64,000 nt of DNA, taken from positions 734,501-798,500 of the forward strand of contig OZ026848.1 in NCBI GenBank assembly GCA_964023205.1, written 5' to 3'. The notes below the pieces were generated by a model, which saw nothing but the letters and a program-made list of their open reading frames with translations, was not told where the DNA came from and ran no database searches. A program made the position numbers and the translations under genes. The stretch is from Lutraria lutraria (taxonomy: Eukaryota > Mollusca > Bivalvia > Venerida > Mactridae). The stretch's first letter is position 1; the number at the start of each line of letters is the position of its first letter. Positions 62,901 through 64,000 of the stretch are shown here, piece by piece.

Positions 62901-64000
62901 TAAAAAGTTGTACAGAATATTAAGATTTTCAAATCCTGATTATGTAACCACAGACAATCCATAGTTTATGCCTTCATCAAATTTATTTTCCATTTTGAGA
63001 AATCACAGGAATCTACCAATTTGCAAGGCATGGCAAGGTAATAACAACATGTGATGTTTACATCATGTCAAAGTCCTTTGATACAAGTAAAAAATCTACA
63101 AGTAATTATTTTATTTCATTATTTTCTCATAATTTCTGTATAGTAACTCTAATACTATGAATTGATTGTACATTTGTACTGTATGAATGACTTACTGGGA
63201 GGACTGTTGATTCTTTGCTCAATGTGACCATAATGTTAAACAACATTTTCTTCAATTCAAAGTCTTCATGATTCTGCATCAACTTCAAATGTTTCACCAA
63301 TGCATTGTGGCTTTTAACTGAAACAAAAATTATTTAATTTACGTAATGAATTTGTTCAAACCTGTTTCCTGCAACTATTTTTTTATATAAACAAACATAA
63401 TTATCTATGTACAGTCTGTGTTTTAAGGGAAGTATCCCATAAAATGTGGAATGATTGAAAAGTTCTTAATAATTATTATCTTCTTAACAATTCGATCACA
63501 ACCATAGAAATAATTTAAACATTTATTTTTAAATATTATAAGTGTATAAAAAAATCAGTGTGTCTTATCAATGGCCAATAAACATCATAAAAAAGGGGTC
63601 TTAGAAATTAAAATCAACTATTATATCAAGTTTGTGTATCTGTAATTAAAACAAATTACCTTCCTGAAAAGTAGCAAACAAAACAAGTTGTTTGGCAAAG
63701 CCAGTCTCTACAAAAGGAGCATCTGGACATTTGGTGGCTATAATAGATGCTAAAACCAGTAAATCATTCCTTAATTGACGATCATAATGACTGTAGCCTT
63801 GAGTGAGTTGGTATATAAATGCATCTCTCAGTTGACTGGAAATAAAATAAAACCCGCATAATACATACTGTCATTATTTTTCATAATATCTTCTGAACTT
63901 AGCACTTTATTCAATCTGATACTTTATGAGAATTAATATAATACAACAGAACAACTGCATTCTGAATTTTTAGATGTGCACAGCTGTTTCATAATAATAT
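53996..64000 (-). CDS. CFAP69: Cilia- and flagella-associated protein 69 (5' part outside window)
   Basis: ARM-repeat-like protein of cilia and sperm flagella. Known: loss of mammalian CFAP69 disturbs the sperm flagellum, and the protein is also found in olfactory cilia. Sixteen minus-strand exons, all GT-AG and phase-consistent, in order: 63835-63660, 63317-63196, 62825-62606, 61965-61900, 60117-59953, 59610-59495, 58565-58447, 58085-58004, 57649-57457, 57095-56958, 56586-56510, 56004-55807, 55277-55191, 54861-54797, 54553-54511, 54121-53996. They give 663 residues plus stop, about the last 70% of the roughly 940-residue vertebrate protein. Landmarks shared with the human protein from memory: AIDCVWCAVVGCYSTEDYF, LEKEGVFLLIDLLE, LCENPKTVHHVLTWRG, VIPLPANC, GLTVEDHITL, KYLDFK, and the terminal STPLELTGGPLSDYD followed by a basic tail. 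The intron between 61900 and 60117 is over 1.7 kb and shows no further exon to my eye. Confidence 0.88.
55405..55592. mobile_element. MITE, TACAGT-ended 'gagcaac' subtype, in CFAP69 intron
   Basis: Begins 'tacagtgcaacctttgtgga', contains 'gttgttgctctacagagg' twice, and ends 'acaggttttactgta'. The ends are inverted (TACAGTnnAACCT). Confidence 0.6.
56050..56295. repeat. Dispersed repeat in CFAP69 intron
   Basis: Contains 'aaaaaggggtcataactcca', 'gacacacagacggataga' and a short terminal hairpin 'ctgccatttcgaatggcag'. It resembles non-coding dispersed repeats of bivalves, by memory only. Confidence 0.4.
57722..57892. mobile_element. Short MITE, TACAGT-ended, with poly-C tract
   Basis: 'gtacagtcagtctttga' at the left is inverted as 'tccaaagactgtacag' at the right. 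Inside, 'aggttgcc' runs into a C tract (about 57804-57819) and 'gggggcaaccct' is its inverted partner. It lies in a CFAP69 intron. Confidence 0.55.
59050..59224. repeat. Palindromic (foldback) MITE in CFAP69 intron
   Basis: Arms of about 78 bases (59051-59128 and 59143-59223): 'tatgtgctaaaaagaatatc', 'aaatgagtgt', 'gaataaaacagtatgaagc' against their inverted forms, with only a 14-base centre. It would form an almost complete hairpin. Confidence 0.8.
61096..61238. repeat. 71-bp tandem duplication in CFAP69 intron
   Basis: Two units start at 61096 and 61167 ('atcaatgtagtaagttttat', 'aaatggtctaatggtaaa', 'caaataaaaat') with a few differences. Confidence 0.9.

Overview
The window is animal nuclear DNA: intron-rich, AT-rich, with canonical GT-AG splicing and dense short repeats. 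The protein sequences and repeat families suggest a bivalve mollusc, probably a clam-like lineage. The repeat evidence is the diverged element starting 'ttttagctcac..gtcac', the 'gtcggtcggtc' element, and many TACAGT-ended MITEs. The species assignment is inference from these features, not from a search. There is one 200-base assembly gap (46334-46533).

Layout. (1) 1-15382, + strand: 17 exons of mitochondrial methylmalonyl-CoA mutase, missing only its 5' part, followed by a probable 3' UTR of about 2 kb. (2) 15.4-24.3 kb: intergenic DNA made largely of dispersed repeats, including a seven-copy 43-bp tandem array and two MITEs with recognisable target duplications. (3) 24.3-53.3 kb, + strand: a tandem array of five closely related secreted type-B carboxylesterase genes (A-E here). 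Each has one large coding exon (about 1.56 kb) plus a 250-nt last exon, and shares duplicated flanking DNA with the others. Copies A, B, C and E encode 602-605 residues with an intact Ser-Glu-His triad. Copy D is truncated by a frameshift in its last exon. (4) 53996-64000, - strand: the 16 C-terminal exons of CFAP69, a ciliary/flagellar protein, whose 5' end lies beyond the window.

The two flanking genes are conserved single-copy housekeeping and ciliary genes, functionally unrelated to the esterases. The esterase array is the lineage-specific part. Its copies differ mainly in patches of the encoded protein that in this fold lie around the active-site gorge, and the shared flanks act as internal empty-site controls for several transposon insertions. 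The strongest items for follow-up are the array itself, the frameshifted copy D, the gorge-loop variation, a leftover second 3' flank after D, and the two insertions (a LINE relic and a TTAA MITE) that can be dated relative to the duplications.
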